DNA of 64,000 nucleotides from Sneathiella aquimaris (GTDB taxonomy: Bacteria > Pseudomonadota > Alphaproteobacteria > Sneathiellales > Sneathiellaceae), in contig NZ_CP112881.1 of the NCBI RefSeq assembly GCF_026409565.1, forward strand, positions 1,287,501-1,351,500, read 5' to 3'. This document shows positions 39,033 through 49,003 of the stretch, one piece after another. How positions within the stretch are numbered: the first letter of the stretch is position 1; each line of letters opens with the position of its first letter. The notes beneath the pieces are model-generated. The model ran no database searches. It saw nothing but the letters and a program-made list of their open reading frames with translations, and was not told the DNA's origin. The position numbers were made by a program, and so were the translations under genes.

Positions 39033-39485
39033 TTATTCGTAATATCCGATCATCAGGAACACATCGCCGACAACTTTAATGTAAGTCTGCTTCTGTGCAA
39101 TTTTCTTTGTTTCCGGGTGAGGCCACTTGTAGTCAACCCAGCCGGACCCTTTTTCATCAGCAACTTTGTACATTTCAACAAGAATGAGTTTCCCGTCGAT
39201 GTCTTTCAGTTTCATCAGGTTTTTACCGACAAGCTTCGGATTAACAGCATGAAATTCATTTAGTTTGCTGTCCATGCCATAAGCTGCAATGTAGAATTCA
39301 CCTTTATAGAAATCACCGCCTTTTACGGAGAAGTCTTTGTAGGCCTGCTCTTTTCCAACCTTGGAAAAATGGGCGGCCGCCGCATCAAGCATGGAAACAA
39401 CGGTGTCTTTTTTACCATCTGCATGGGCAGTTCCCATCGCAACCATGAAAACCAATGTGGTGAGCATCATCAATTTTTTAAACAT
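39033..39485 (-). CDS. Secreted single-Cache-domain protein
   Basis: 150 residues from the ATG at 39485 (AAGGA upstream). A signal peptide (MFKKLMMLTTLVFMVAMGTAHA) with cleavage after AHA. The mature part is one small Cache-like sensor domain (FYIAAYGMDSKLNEFHAVNP, GWVDYKWPHPETKKIAQKQTY, VFLMIGYYE). Free-standing domains of this type are found in the periplasm and may bind small ligands. A perfect palindrome ATATTCGAATAT at 39580-39591 lies about 95 bases upstream. Confidence 0.85.
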   Translation of the reverse strand: MFKKLMMLTTLVFMVAMGTAHADGKKDTVVSMLDAAAAHFSKVGKEQAYKDFSVKGGDFYKGEFYIAAYGMDSKLNEFHAVNPKLVGKNLMKLKDIDGKLILVEMYKVADEKGSGWVDYKWPHPETKKIAQKQTYIKVVGDVFLMIGYYE

Positions 39486-39709
39486 ACTTTGATCCTTCGT
39501 TCCTCTAAAACGGCCAATGCCGAATTGATGAAGGGTTTTTATAATAGGAGGCCTTAATAAACAGTAAAATATATCATTCATATTCGAATATAGTGTTTGG
39601 CCAAGTCTGCGCCAAAATCAACCGCTCTGGCAAAGGGCAGGCACTTGGTTGTCCACTGTTTGACGCTACAAAACCAACTGAATGCGGAATGTTAAAAAAA
39701 GGTACTGAA

Positions 39710-39823
39710 ATGGGCGAATTAGAACAATTGAAGATAAGGCGCTGGGTCTTGATCGCCATAGCCGCAAAGCTCTTCCTTTTAGTGGTCGCCTTTCTTGGCG
39801 TGCATTTTTACCTTCAATCATAG
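39710..39823 (+). CDS. Possible 37-residue single-span membrane protein
   Basis: From the ATG at 39710 (AAAAGG about 7 bases upstream): a short charged N-terminus (MGELEQLKIRR) followed by one long hydrophobic helix ending FYLQS. The frame is open to about 39593, but the family-like core starts here. Tiny proteins of this shape are annotated in other Alphaproteobacteria; I cannot name a function. Confidence 0.45.
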   Translation: MGELEQLKIRRWVLIAIAAKLFLLVVAFLGVHFYLQS

Positions 39824-41149
<1,326 letters not shown>

Positions 41150-41204
41150 GACTGGACGTGAGTGTTGGGGAACACTCAATTGAGAGTTATGCAGGAGTAG
41201 CTGA

Positions 41205-42095
41205 ATGGCTTTAGGCCAAGGTACAGCATGGAAACTGGCCTTTCCGCTGAAAATTGTTTTTCAGCGCTTTGCTTTTTTGACACTCATTTGTGTGTCAATT
41301 GCCTTACTGGTTTTGGGTAAGGCTGATCTCGTGCTTATGGAGCGGGTGCGAACGATCAGCACAGACGCACTATCGCCCGTGCTTGGGACGCTTTCCCAGC
41401 CTGTTGACGCTATCAATAAAGGAATTACCCGCGTTAAAGAGCTGGCGACGCTGGTTGAAGAAAACGAACGGCTAAGACGGGAAAACGAACGACTGCTGCG
41501 CTGGCAGGCCGTGAGCCGGTCGCTTGATCAGGAAAACGAAAATTACCGACGTCTACTTAACGTTTTGACCGATCCACTTGTATTGCCGATCTCTGCCCGG
41601 GTCGTTGGTGATTCCGGCGGCCCTTTTGTGCGAACCTTATTGCTAAGTGCCGGATCCAGAGATGGTATTCGCGTGGGACAAGCCGTGGTTGGCCCACTTG
41701 GACTGGTCGGGCGTATTGCTGAAACCGGTAAAAATTCGGCGCGGGTATTGCTGCTTACAGATTTGAACTCCCGTATTCCTGTCGTGTTGGAAAAATCGCG
41801 CCATAAAGGCATTTTGGTAGGCGATAACTCGACCTCGCCTACTTTGGAGTATCTGCCCAATAATGCCCAAGTGTCTGCGGGTGATCGAGTTGTCACATCG
41901 GGAGATGGGGCCATGTTGCCAGCAGGCCGTCCGATCGGGATTGTGTCGTCTGTTCGGGACGGACAAATCAGAATACAGACATTTGCTGACTGGGAACGTC
42001 TGGAATATGTCAGCGTGCTTCGGTACGACCTTCCCGGACTGACCGACCGGCATACTAATCCGGGTGACTTGGGTGAGAGCCTTCTCGGCGATTAG
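41205..42095 (+). CDS. mreC: Rod shape-determining protein MreC
   Basis: 296 residues. One N-terminal TM segment (FAFLTLICVSIALLVLGK), then a coiled coil (LVEENERLRRENERLLRWQ), then the paired beta-barrel domains (PISARVVGDSGGPFVRTLLL, GDRVVTSGDGAMLPAGRPIG). Periplasmic scaffold linking MreB to PBP2 and RodA. Confidence 0.95.
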   Translation: MALGQGTAWKLAFPLKIVFQRFAFLTLICVSIALLVLGKADLVLMERVRTISTDALSPVLGTLSQPVDAINKGITRVKELATLVEENERLRRENERLLRWQAVSRSLDQENENYRRLLNVLTDPLVLPISARVVGDSGGPFVRTLLLSAGSRDGIRVGQAVVGPLGLVGRIAETGKNSARVLLLTDLNSRIPVVLEKSRHKGILVGDNSTSPTLEYLPNNAQVSAGDRVVTSGDGAMLPAGRPIGIVSSVRDGQIRIQTFADWERLEYVSVLRYDLPGLTDRHTNPGDLGESLLGD

Positions 42096-42112
42096 AGTGA
42101 AAGCGCATCCAT

Positions 42113-42634
42113 ATGCTTGAGCAGCCGCCAGTATCGTATCAGATTAATCAGGTCCTTAGAGGGAGCATCCCTTTTTGGTTGACCTTTCTGCTTGCCCTTT
42201 TGACGGTGGTTCCAATTCGTATTGATGGTTTTGCGGTTATCTCTCCGGCCTTGGTTTCAATGTCCGTTTTTTACTGGAGTCTGCATCGCCCTTATTTAAT
42301 GGCGGCGCCCGTAGTCTTTTTTCTGGGTTTGATTTCGGATATTCTGACCGGAGTTCCCCTTGGTCTATCTTCATTTATGCTTCTGATCGTTCATGGTGTT
42401 GCTGTTTCTCAGCGGCATGTTTTTGTCGGTAAAGCGTTTATCCTGACATGGTGGGGTTACTTGTTGATTGCGACTGGGATCAGCATGCTAACCTGGTTGA
42501 TTGCTTGTATCTATTCATTGGCTCTGATGCCCTTTTTCCCGGTTTTGATCCAATTGATCATCACGGTTTTGATCTTTCCCCTGTTTGCTTGGTGCTTTGG
42601 CGCGATACAGCATAGCCTGTTGAAAGGCATTTGA
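42113..42634 (+). CDS. mreD: Rod shape-determining protein MreD
   Basis: 173 residues with five to six hydrophobic segments; PVVFFLGLISDILTGVPLGL is the recognisable family core. Integral membrane partner of MreC. Ends 1 base before mrdA. Confidence 0.92.
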   Translation: MLEQPPVSYQINQVLRGSIPFWLTFLLALLTVVPIRIDGFAVISPALVSMSVFYWSLHRPYLMAAPVVFFLGLISDILTGVPLGLSSFMLLIVHGVAVSQRHVFVGKAFILTWWGYLLIATGISMLTWLIACIYSLALMPFFPVLIQLIITVLIFPLFAWCFGAIQHSLLKGI

Positions 42635-42635
42635 T

Positions 42636-44537
42636 ATGCGCGGTAAAAGTAGCAAGGAAAAAGCTAAATTATTCACCCGACGATCATTAATGATGGCAGG
42701 CGGACAGGCTGCGTTGATGTCGGTTCTGGCAGGGCGCCTGTATTATCTGCAAGTTATTCAATCCAATGAATATACGATGATGGCGGACGAAAATCGAATG
42801 AATATCCGTTTGCTGGCGCCATTGCGAGGTCGGATATTGGATCGATTTGGCGATGAAATAGCAAGTAATCGGCAAAATTATCAGGTTGTTTTGATCCGCG
42901 AACAGACAGATAGCGTAGAGCAGACTTTGGACCGGTTGTCAGAATTGGTTCCTGTTCCAGAGCAGGATCGTGTGCGGGTTCTAAAAGAAACAAAACGCAA
43001 GCGTGGTTTCGTTCCAATCACGGTGATGGATAATCTTAGCTGGGAAGAGTTTGCACGGATCAATGTTCATAGTCCTGAATTACCGGGTATTCAACTGGAC
43101 GTCGGTCAAACCCGTTATTACCCCTATGGCCCTCTTTTTGCGCATACGGTCGGATATGTTGGCGCTGTTTCGGAGCGGGACCTTAAAAATCTGGAGCCAG
43201 ATCCTTTGCTGGAGCTGCCGGGCTTTCGAATTGGCAAAAACGGGATTGAAAAATTTTATGACCTGCCACTGCGCGGCACCGCAGGTACAAGTCGTGTGGA
43301 AGCAAACGCCTATGGCCGGGTCATTCGTGAACTGGATCGTCAGGAAGGGCGCCCGGGAAATGATCTGGTCCTGACGATTGACGCTGAGTTGCAAAAATAT
43401 ACCGTTGAACGAATGGGCGAAGAGAGTGCGGCCGCTGTAGTGATTGATATTCACACGGGCGATGTGTTGTCGATGGTGTCTGTTCCAAGCTTCGATCCCA
43501 ATAGCTTTACAACGGGTATCAGCACAAAGGATTGGAAAGCTCTTCAAGGAAACCCTAAGAGGCCTCTTGGGAATAAAGCCGTTGCCGGACAATATCCTCC
43601 GGGTTCTACGTTCAAAATGATCGTTGCCCTGGCGGCATTGGAAAACGGGGCAATAACAATGGACCATGAGGTTTATTGCAACGGCTCGACAAAGCTTGGA
43701 AACCATAAATTCCATTGTTGGAAACGCGGCGGGCATGGAAAGCTCAATCTGCGTGAATCCATCGAACAGTCCTGCGATGTATTCTTTTACGATATCGCTC
43801 GGAAGGTCGGCATAGACAAGATTGCCGAGATGTCCAATCGCTTTGGTTTGGGCGAAAAATTGGGTCTGGATCTTCGTGGAGAAAAATCAGGCCTAATACC
43901 AACAACAGATTGGAAGCGAGCAGTTCGAGGCGAGCGCTGGCAGGTTGGGGACACGTTTAATGCAGGGATTGGACAGGGATATGTCTTGTCGACCCCTTTG
44001 CAATTGGCGGTGATGACCGCTCGGCTGGCAAACGGTGGTAAGGCCGTGACGCCACGATTGGTAAAAAACAGTATGGAGCAGGCTGACAATCCCATCCAGA
44101 CAGAAGAACCGGCGGATATGGGGCTCAACAAGACGTTCCTTCGGTATGTTCAGGCCGGTATGTTTGATGTGGTCAACGGAAAACGCGGGACAGGGCGTGG
44201 TTCCAAGATCAAGGTTGAAGGCTGGGAAATGGCGGGCAAGTCAGGAACCGCACAGGTCCGCCGAATTTCAAAGAAAGAACGGTTGACCGGGGTGTTAAAA
44301 TCGAGTGAGCGTGCGTGGAAGGAGCGGGATCATGCTCTTTTTGTTGCATACGCTCCGTATGATGAGCCGCGTTACGCGGTATCAGTGATTGTTGAACATG
44401 GCGGCAGCGGATCGAAAGCTGCGGCCCCAATTGCCAGAGATTTGTTGAAAGCAGCATTGAGACTGGATCCAGTTCGGAATAAAGACCGCTCCAAATTTGT
44501 TAATAAACCCCAGAAGAAGGGGGAAACGGATGCTTAG
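42636..44537 (+). CDS. mrdA: Penicillin-binding protein 2 (elongasome transpeptidase)
   Basis: 633 residues. N-terminal membrane anchor (about 18-38), pedestal domain (RGRILDRFGDEIASNRQNYQ), then the transpeptidase: SxxK in PPGSTFKMIVAL, SxN-like SCD in IEQSCDVFFYD, and KSGTAQ. Cross-links peptidoglycan during side-wall growth. Its stop overlaps the rodA start by 8 bases. Confidence 0.96.
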   Translation: MRGKSSKEKAKLFTRRSLMMAGGQAALMSVLAGRLYYLQVIQSNEYTMMADENRMNIRLLAPLRGRILDRFGDEIASNRQNYQVVLIREQTDSVEQTLDRLSELVPVPEQDRVRVLKETKRKRGFVPITVMDNLSWEEFARINVHSPELPGIQLDVGQTRYYPYGPLFAHTVGYVGAVSERDLKNLEPDPLLELPGFRIGKNGIEKFYDLPLRGTAGTSRVEANAYGRVIRELDRQEGRPGNDLVLTIDAELQKYTVERMGEESAAAVVIDIHTGDVLSMVSVPSFDPNSFTTGISTKDWKALQGNPKRPLGNKAVAGQYPPGSTFKMIVALAALENGAITMDHEVYCNGSTKLGNHKFHCWKRGGHGKLNLRESIEQSCDVFFYDIARKVGIDKIAEMSNRFGLGEKLGLDLRGEKSGLIPTTDWKRAVRGERWQVGDTFNAGIGQGYVLSTPLQLAVMTARLANGGKAVTPRLVKNSMEQADNPIQTEEPADMGLNKTFLRYVQAGMFDVVNGKRGTGRGSKIKVEGWEMAGKSGTAQVRRISKKERLTGVLKSSERAWKERDHALFVAYAPYDEPRYAVSVIVEHGGSGSKAAAPIARDLLKAALRLDPVRNKDRSKFVNKPQKKGETDA

Positions 44538-45663
44538 GGAAATCGGTGCGCCGGAACAGAATTTGCCACTGGCGCGAAAAATCTGGGACATGAACTGGGG
44601 CTTTGTCCTTTTGATTTGCGCTGTCGCCTCCGTTGGCTTTGTGATGCTGTATTCCGCTGCAAATGGCAGTATTGAACCTTGGGCCTCTCGGCAGATGATG
44701 CGGTTTGCGGCCGGCATGGTTATTATGTTCATCGTGGCGTTGGTCGATATTCGCATCTGGTTAAAGTTGGCGTATCCACTATATGCTATTTCACTTTTGA
44801 TGTTAGGTGCCGTTGAAATTATGGGGGTCGTCGGTATGGGCGCCAAACGGTGGGTTGAGATTGGTCCCATTCAGGTGCAGCCGTCCGAAGTTGTGAAAAT
44901 TACCCTGATTATGGCGATGGCGCGCTACTTCCATGGCTTGTCAATGGATGACGTCCGGCGTATTCGCTGGCTTATTGTGCCATTAATCTTGATTGCGATG
45001 CCCGCGGCTTTGGTTTTACGTCAGCCTGATCTGGGAACAACACTCCTGCTTGTTGCCGGTGCCGGGATCGTTTTCTTTTGCGCGGGTGTTAGCATGTGGA
45101 TGTTTGGTGCCGTTATCGGGATCGCTGTTCCAAGTGCATTTTTCGCTTATCAGTTTTTGTATGAATATCAAAAGAAACGAATTCTGATTTTTCTCAATCC
45201 GGAATCCGATCCGCTGGGGGCGGGTTACCATATTATGCAGTCAAAAATTGCATTGGGATCGGGTGGTGTTTTTGGAAAAGGGCTTGTTCAAGGGACCCAA
45301 AGTCACCTGAATTATCTACCTGAAATGCGGACCGACTTTATTTTTAGCATGCTGGCAGAGGAATTTGGTTTGGTTGGCGGGTTGATCCTGTTTTCGCTTT
45401 ATATTCTGCTGATTGCCTATGGATATGCCATTGCGTATCGCTCTCGTAATCAATTTGGAAAGCTGATGGCTGTCGGCATGACAGGCGTCTTTTTCCTGTA
45501 TGTGTTTATCAATATTGCCATGGTGATGGGGCTGGTGCCAGTCGTTGGTGTGCCGCTTCCGTTGATCTCATATGGTGGGACTTCAATGCTAACCCTGTTG
45601 GTTGGATTCGGTTTGATTATGAGTGTTTATCTGCATCGTGATGTTGAAATACAGCGTAAATAG
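44530..45663 (+). CDS. rodA: SEDS glycosyltransferase RodA
   Basis: 377 residues from the ATG at 44530, overlapping the mrdA end. About ten TM segments; SEDS landmarks KRWVEIGPIQVQPSEVVKI, RQPDLGTTLLL and FIFSMLAEEFGLVGG, and PLPLISYGGTSML near the end. Polymerises glycan strands with PBP2. Confidence 0.96.
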   Translation: MLREIGAPEQNLPLARKIWDMNWGFVLLICAVASVGFVMLYSAANGSIEPWASRQMMRFAAGMVIMFIVALVDIRIWLKLAYPLYAISLLMLGAVEIMGVVGMGAKRWVEIGPIQVQPSEVVKITLIMAMARYFHGLSMDDVRRIRWLIVPLILIAMPAALVLRQPDLGTTLLLVAGAGIVFFCAGVSMWMFGAVIGIAVPSAFFAYQFLYEYQKKRILIFLNPESDPLGAGYHIMQSKIALGSGGVFGKGLVQGTQSHLNYLPEMRTDFIFSMLAEEFGLVGGLILFSLYILLIAYGYAIAYRSRNQFGKLMAVGMTGVFFLYVFINIAMVMGLVPVVGVPLPLISYGGTSMLTLLVGFGLIMSVYLHRDVEIQRK

Positions 45664-45839
45664 ATAAACAAACTTTCGGATCGTAAATCTGATTTTCACT
45701 TCGGCATGGTCGTTGGAACGCTGCTCTCGGCAAATTGAACTGTATGTGAACAGGTCTTCCCTTACATTGGCTCAATACCGGTCGTCGGACATGCTGTCCT
45801 GATCGGTACCGCTATTCAGGTGCGGAAAAGGGTCGTTAA

Positions 45840-47021
45840 ATGGCGATTGATAGTCATCTAGATATACCAGGGTCGCGCCGATTTGCAGCCGTTATGGCCG
45901 TGACGGCAGTGATGTTGACGGGCTTCTTTTTTACCTTCGCCAAACGTGACGCTTTTGTATTTTTTGTGATCGCCTTGGCTATGGGGCTAACCCTTTATCA
46001 TGCTTCTTATAGTTTTAGCGCGGCCTACCGGAAATTCTTTACGCACCGGCAGGTAAGCGGAATAGACAGTCATTTATTGCTGGTTGCATTAACAACGATC
46101 CTGTTTGCACCTGTCTTGTCGCAAGGGTTTGCATTTGATGCACCGGTCACCGGTGCGATTGCGCCCGCGGGCGTCGGCATGGCGTTCGGGGCTTTTATCT
46201 TTGGGATTGGAATGCAACTCGGCGGGGCTTGCGCGTCGGGCAGTCTTTATACTGCGGGGTCAGGCAATCCAAGAATGATGATTGTCCTCGTTTTCTTCTG
46301 TGCGGGAGCATTTTGGGGCAGCCTCGATCTGAATTGGTGGCAGTCATTGCCTTCTCTTCCAGCAATTTCATTGGCAGGTGTTGTGGGCTGGGAACTTGCT
46401 GTACCAATCCAGCTGGCGTTCTTAGGGCTTTTATATTTTACGCTGCAGAAATACCGAACCCAAGAAAAAGAAAGCCTGCCCAATGAAAGCGTGAGGACTG
46501 GCCCTTACTGGACCGTGTTATTGAAAGGCCCGTGGCCATTGATTTGGGCTGCCGTATCATTAGCCGTTTTAAACTGGCTCACGCTGGTGACAGCCGGGCA
46601 CCCTTGGTCCATTACATGGGGATTTACACTTTGGGGTGCCAAAGTCGCAACCTTTCTGGGATGGGATCCGGCGACAAGTGTTTTTTGGGCGGATGGTTTT
46701 GCCTCCGGTGCGCTTCGTCAATCAGTTTGGCATGACACAACTTCTGTCATGAATGTCGGGATAATGATCGGGGCCACGGCTGCAATGCTGATGAGCAGGA
46801 AAAGGTCAGCGAAATGGGATCGGCGTTTGGGACCATTGATTGCCGCCATCGTTGGAGGGCTGATGCTGGGATACGGTGCGCGTCTGGCATATGGCTGCAA
46901 TATTGGAGCGTTCATCAGCGGTGCCGGGTCGACAAGTTTGCATGGTTGGGTTTGGATTTTATGTGCCTTTCCAGGGAACTGGATTGGAACGAAAATTCGC
47001 CAGTATTTTCAACTGAACTGA
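45840..47021 (+). CDS. YeeE/YedE-family membrane transporter
   Basis: 393 residues, about ten TM segments. The two Cys motifs of the family are present: GMQLGGACASGSLYTAGSG and YGCNIGAFISGAGSTSLHGW. Bacterial homologues take up thiosulfate or supply sulfur for selenium and thiol chemistry. The sulfur substrate here is inferred from family only. An inverted repeat GGACA-TGC-TGTCC (45787-45799) lies 40 bases upstream. The next gene is 20 bases downstream, so the two are likely co-transcribed. Confidence 0.9.
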   Translation: MAIDSHLDIPGSRRFAAVMAVTAVMLTGFFFTFAKRDAFVFFVIALAMGLTLYHASYSFSAAYRKFFTHRQVSGIDSHLLLVALTTILFAPVLSQGFAFDAPVTGAIAPAGVGMAFGAFIFGIGMQLGGACASGSLYTAGSGNPRMMIVLVFFCAGAFWGSLDLNWWQSLPSLPAISLAGVVGWELAVPIQLAFLGLLYFTLQKYRTQEKESLPNESVRTGPYWTVLLKGPWPLIWAAVSLAVLNWLTLVTAGHPWSITWGFTLWGAKVATFLGWDPATSVFWADGFASGALRQSVWHDTTSVMNVGIMIGATAAMLMSRKRSAKWDRRLGPLIAAIVGGLMLGYGARLAYGCNIGAFISGAGSTSLHGWVWILCAFPGNWIGTKIRQYFQLN

Positions 47022-47041
47022 ATTAAAAAAGGACGAGAATA

Positions 47042-47536
47042 ATGAATTATAGAAAATTGATGACGTGGAGCGCAGTGGGCGTACTTCCTGTCGTTGGGAT
47101 CATTTTGGGCGGCTCTATCACCGCGGCTGTTGCCGCCCCTCAGGTGATTGAATTAACGCAAGTTCCGTGTCAGTTTCTGGACGTTGAAAATGATCAGGGA
47201 TATCTCTCTCAAAGTAAGGCGGACTGTGAGGCGATAAATCTTAAATCGGCAAAAGAAAGGGTTGCGAGTTCCAAGGTTATCACCTTGAAGCCGGGGGACT
47301 ATATTTTTAGGGTTTCCAACAAAAATGTTCCTTATGAATTAGGGTTTTGGTTGCGTGAGGAAGATTATAACTGGGCAAACCCGCTGCATAAACTGAACAA
47401 AATTAGTGTATCCGGTGGTGGTTTGGTGACCGGGGCAACCAAAGACTACAAAGTAACGTTAAAACCCGGTGACTATTTGTTTTCCTGTCCGCTGAACACG
47501 ACGCCTGACTATAAGCTTGTCGTAAAGGACAACTGA
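47042..47536 (+). CDS. Small secreted cupredoxin-like protein
   Basis: 164 residues. A signal peptide ends near AAVAAPQ. The mature part is beta-rich with two similar stretches, ITLKPGDYIFRVSNKNVPYE and VTLKPGDYLFSCPLNTTPDY, reminiscent of cupredoxin strands. The His/Met copper ligands of blue copper proteins are not evident; three cysteines are in PCQF, ADCEA and FSCPL. Follows the YeeE/YedE gene. Function unknown. Confidence 0.75.
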   Translation: MNYRKLMTWSAVGVLPVVGIILGGSITAAVAAPQVIELTQVPCQFLDVENDQGYLSQSKADCEAINLKSAKERVASSKVITLKPGDYIFRVSNKNVPYELGFWLREEDYNWANPLHKLNKISVSGGGLVTGATKDYKVTLKPGDYLFSCPLNTTPDYKLVVKDN

Positions 47537-47837
47537 AAATACATCTCTTTTTTCCATTTTATTGGTCTGGAATTCAAGACCTGAAAGATGGCTGGAACAC
47601 ATGTTTTCTGTGCTCTCAAACTGTCACAATTATGTGAAACAACGTTATTAGAGAGGGCGGCTTTCATCTGCCATAGTCAACTCCAGAAAATGAGAGAATT
47701 TATTCCAGTTCAATAAGGTAAACGATCGTTTTCTATTGTTTCTAGTTGAACGTTAGAGACGTTTTCATCCGCGGCATCCGGGGTATTCCGGGTTTCAGGC
47801 GGTCATCAGTCTACAGGTTTTATTCGAGGAAAAAGAA
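47537..47837 (+). promoter_or_regulatory. Upstream region of the Cys-repeat gene
   Basis: About 300 bases without a gene. It must contain the promoter of the Cys-repeat protein. A short inverted repeat AACGT-N5-ACGTT lies at about 47750-47764. I find no clear sigma-70 pair and no terminator for the preceding gene. Confidence 0.35.
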
Positions 47838-48119
47838 ATGTTGAAAAAATCCCTTACAGTAACAGCAGTTGGTCTAACCGCCTTGTCTGCAGCGACAATC
47901 GTTGCGGCACCAGCGGCTAAAGCAGTCTCGTTGGATGGCGTTGTTATTGCGTCTTGCAGCCCTTGCAAAGCAAAGAAAAACCCATGCAACCCATGTGCGG
48001 CAAAGAACCCATGTAATCCTTGTGCTGCAAAGAAAAATGCCTGTAACCCTTGCAACCCTTGTGCCGCCAAGAAGAACCCCTGTAATCCATGCAATCCATG
48101 TGCAGCCAAGAAAAATTAA
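47838..48119 (+). CDS. Secreted Cys-Asn-Pro-Cys repeat protein
   Basis: 93 residues, Shine-Dalgarno GAGGAAA. A signal peptide of about 29 residues (ending AAPAAKA) and a short leader are followed by 54 residues made almost wholly of CNPC and AAKKN units. There are 12 Cys at 40, 43, 50, 53, 59, 62, 69, 72, 75, 82, 85 and 88, all spaced as CxxC, separated by Lys-rich AAK(K)N spacers. Looks like a metal- or thiol-binding, or disulfide cross-linked, periplasmic protein, or a modified peptide precursor like the bufferins. No DUF692-type modifying enzyme is adjacent. Function unknown. Confidence 0.82.
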   Translation: MLKKSLTVTAVGLTALSAATIVAAPAAKAVSLDGVVIASCSPCKAKKNPCNPCAAKNPCNPCAAKKNACNPCNPCAAKKNPCNPCNPCAAKKN

Positions 48120-48238
48120 TTACCCCTTCATTCTAAAAGAGCCGTTGTCATTAGAGGTTCTTTCGGGGCACATTTGTCACGCGGGCTGTTTTGTAGCTCG
48201 CGTGATTGTCTGAGTAAGTTATTTGATTAGAGGTAACG

Positions 48239-48961
48239 ATGTTGGATTGGGACAAATTGACGATACTTGAATTGGAAGAAATGGCGGAAGCCGGTCAATA
48301 TGTTCTGAATTGTTACCGTGTCCTTGCAAAAACCAGTGATAATATTGTGGGGGAGTTGATCAAGTGTCACGACACATTCTACGAAATGGAGCATTACCCG
48401 CCCGGAGATGTTTTTGATCCGGAAACTCATTCGCAATATTATTATCATGCGCATAGAGATGGGGAGCATGGGCATTTCCATACTTTTTTAAGATCAGATG
48501 GAATGACGGCGGGCGAAGAACCTGTTTCAGGGCAGTCGCATATGTCCTATATGGACGAACGGGATGATAACATTTGTCACTTGATAGCCGTTTCAATGGA
48601 TAATAGAGGATTTCCCCTGTCGCTGTTTACCACAAATCGTTGGGTTACTGCTGAAAACTGGTATGCAGCCGAAGACGTTGTTGCGTTTGTTGACCGTTTT
48701 GAAATCGATGTTGCACAACCTTCATGGCCTGTGAATATTTGGCTAACGGCGTTGATCCGGCTTTATAAACCGGTTATTCGGCAGTTAATCCTTGAACGTG
48801 ATCAGAAAATTATTGAATGGCAGTCTACCTACCCTGAACGGGATGTTTTTGAAGATCGTGACCTTGAAGTGACATCGGAATTCAAGATATCAGTGGAAGA
48901 ATATCTGACTGAAATTGAAAACAGGTTGACCGAAAAACTCGGGAAGCAACTGGCCGGATAA
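48239..48961 (+). CDS. Uncharacterised His-rich protein next to the Cys-repeat gene
   Basis: 240 residues, cytoplasmic by composition (no signal peptide or TM). A dense histidine patch is at 64-81 (H64, H70, H72, H77, H79, H81 in QYYYHAHRDGEHGHFHTF), with further conserved-looking NRWVTAENWYAAEDV. From memory it resembles an unnamed DUF family (possibly DUF6969), which I could not verify. Starts 120 bases after the Cys-repeat gene with AGAGG upstream. A metal-handling or modifying role toward that protein is a hypothesis only. Confidence 0.75.
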   Translation: MLDWDKLTILELEEMAEAGQYVLNCYRVLAKTSDNIVGELIKCHDTFYEMEHYPPGDVFDPETHSQYYYHAHRDGEHGHFHTFLRSDGMTAGEEPVSGQSHMSYMDERDDNICHLIAVSMDNRGFPLSLFTTNRWVTAENWYAAEDVVAFVDRFEIDVAQPSWPVNIWLTALIRLYKPVIRQLILERDQKIIEWQSTYPERDVFEDRDLEVTSEFKISVEEYLTEIENRLTEKLGKQLAG

Positions 48962-49003
48962 AATCCGGCCAGATTTACTTGTTTAACGGTGCGACCCGGG
49001 TTT

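Noticed and set aside
47957-48116. Repeated units in the Cys-rich gene as a possible CRISPR-like or tandem DNA repeat
   Set aside because: The units are imperfect at DNA level, in frame, and encode CNPC/AAKKN peptide repeats behind a signal peptide. No spacers and no cas genes.
47838-48119. Cys-repeat protein as a classical bufferin
   Set aside because: No DUF692/MNIO enzyme or DUF2063-type partner is adjacent, and the sequence lacks the bufferin (DUF2282) spacing. Kept as an open analogy only.
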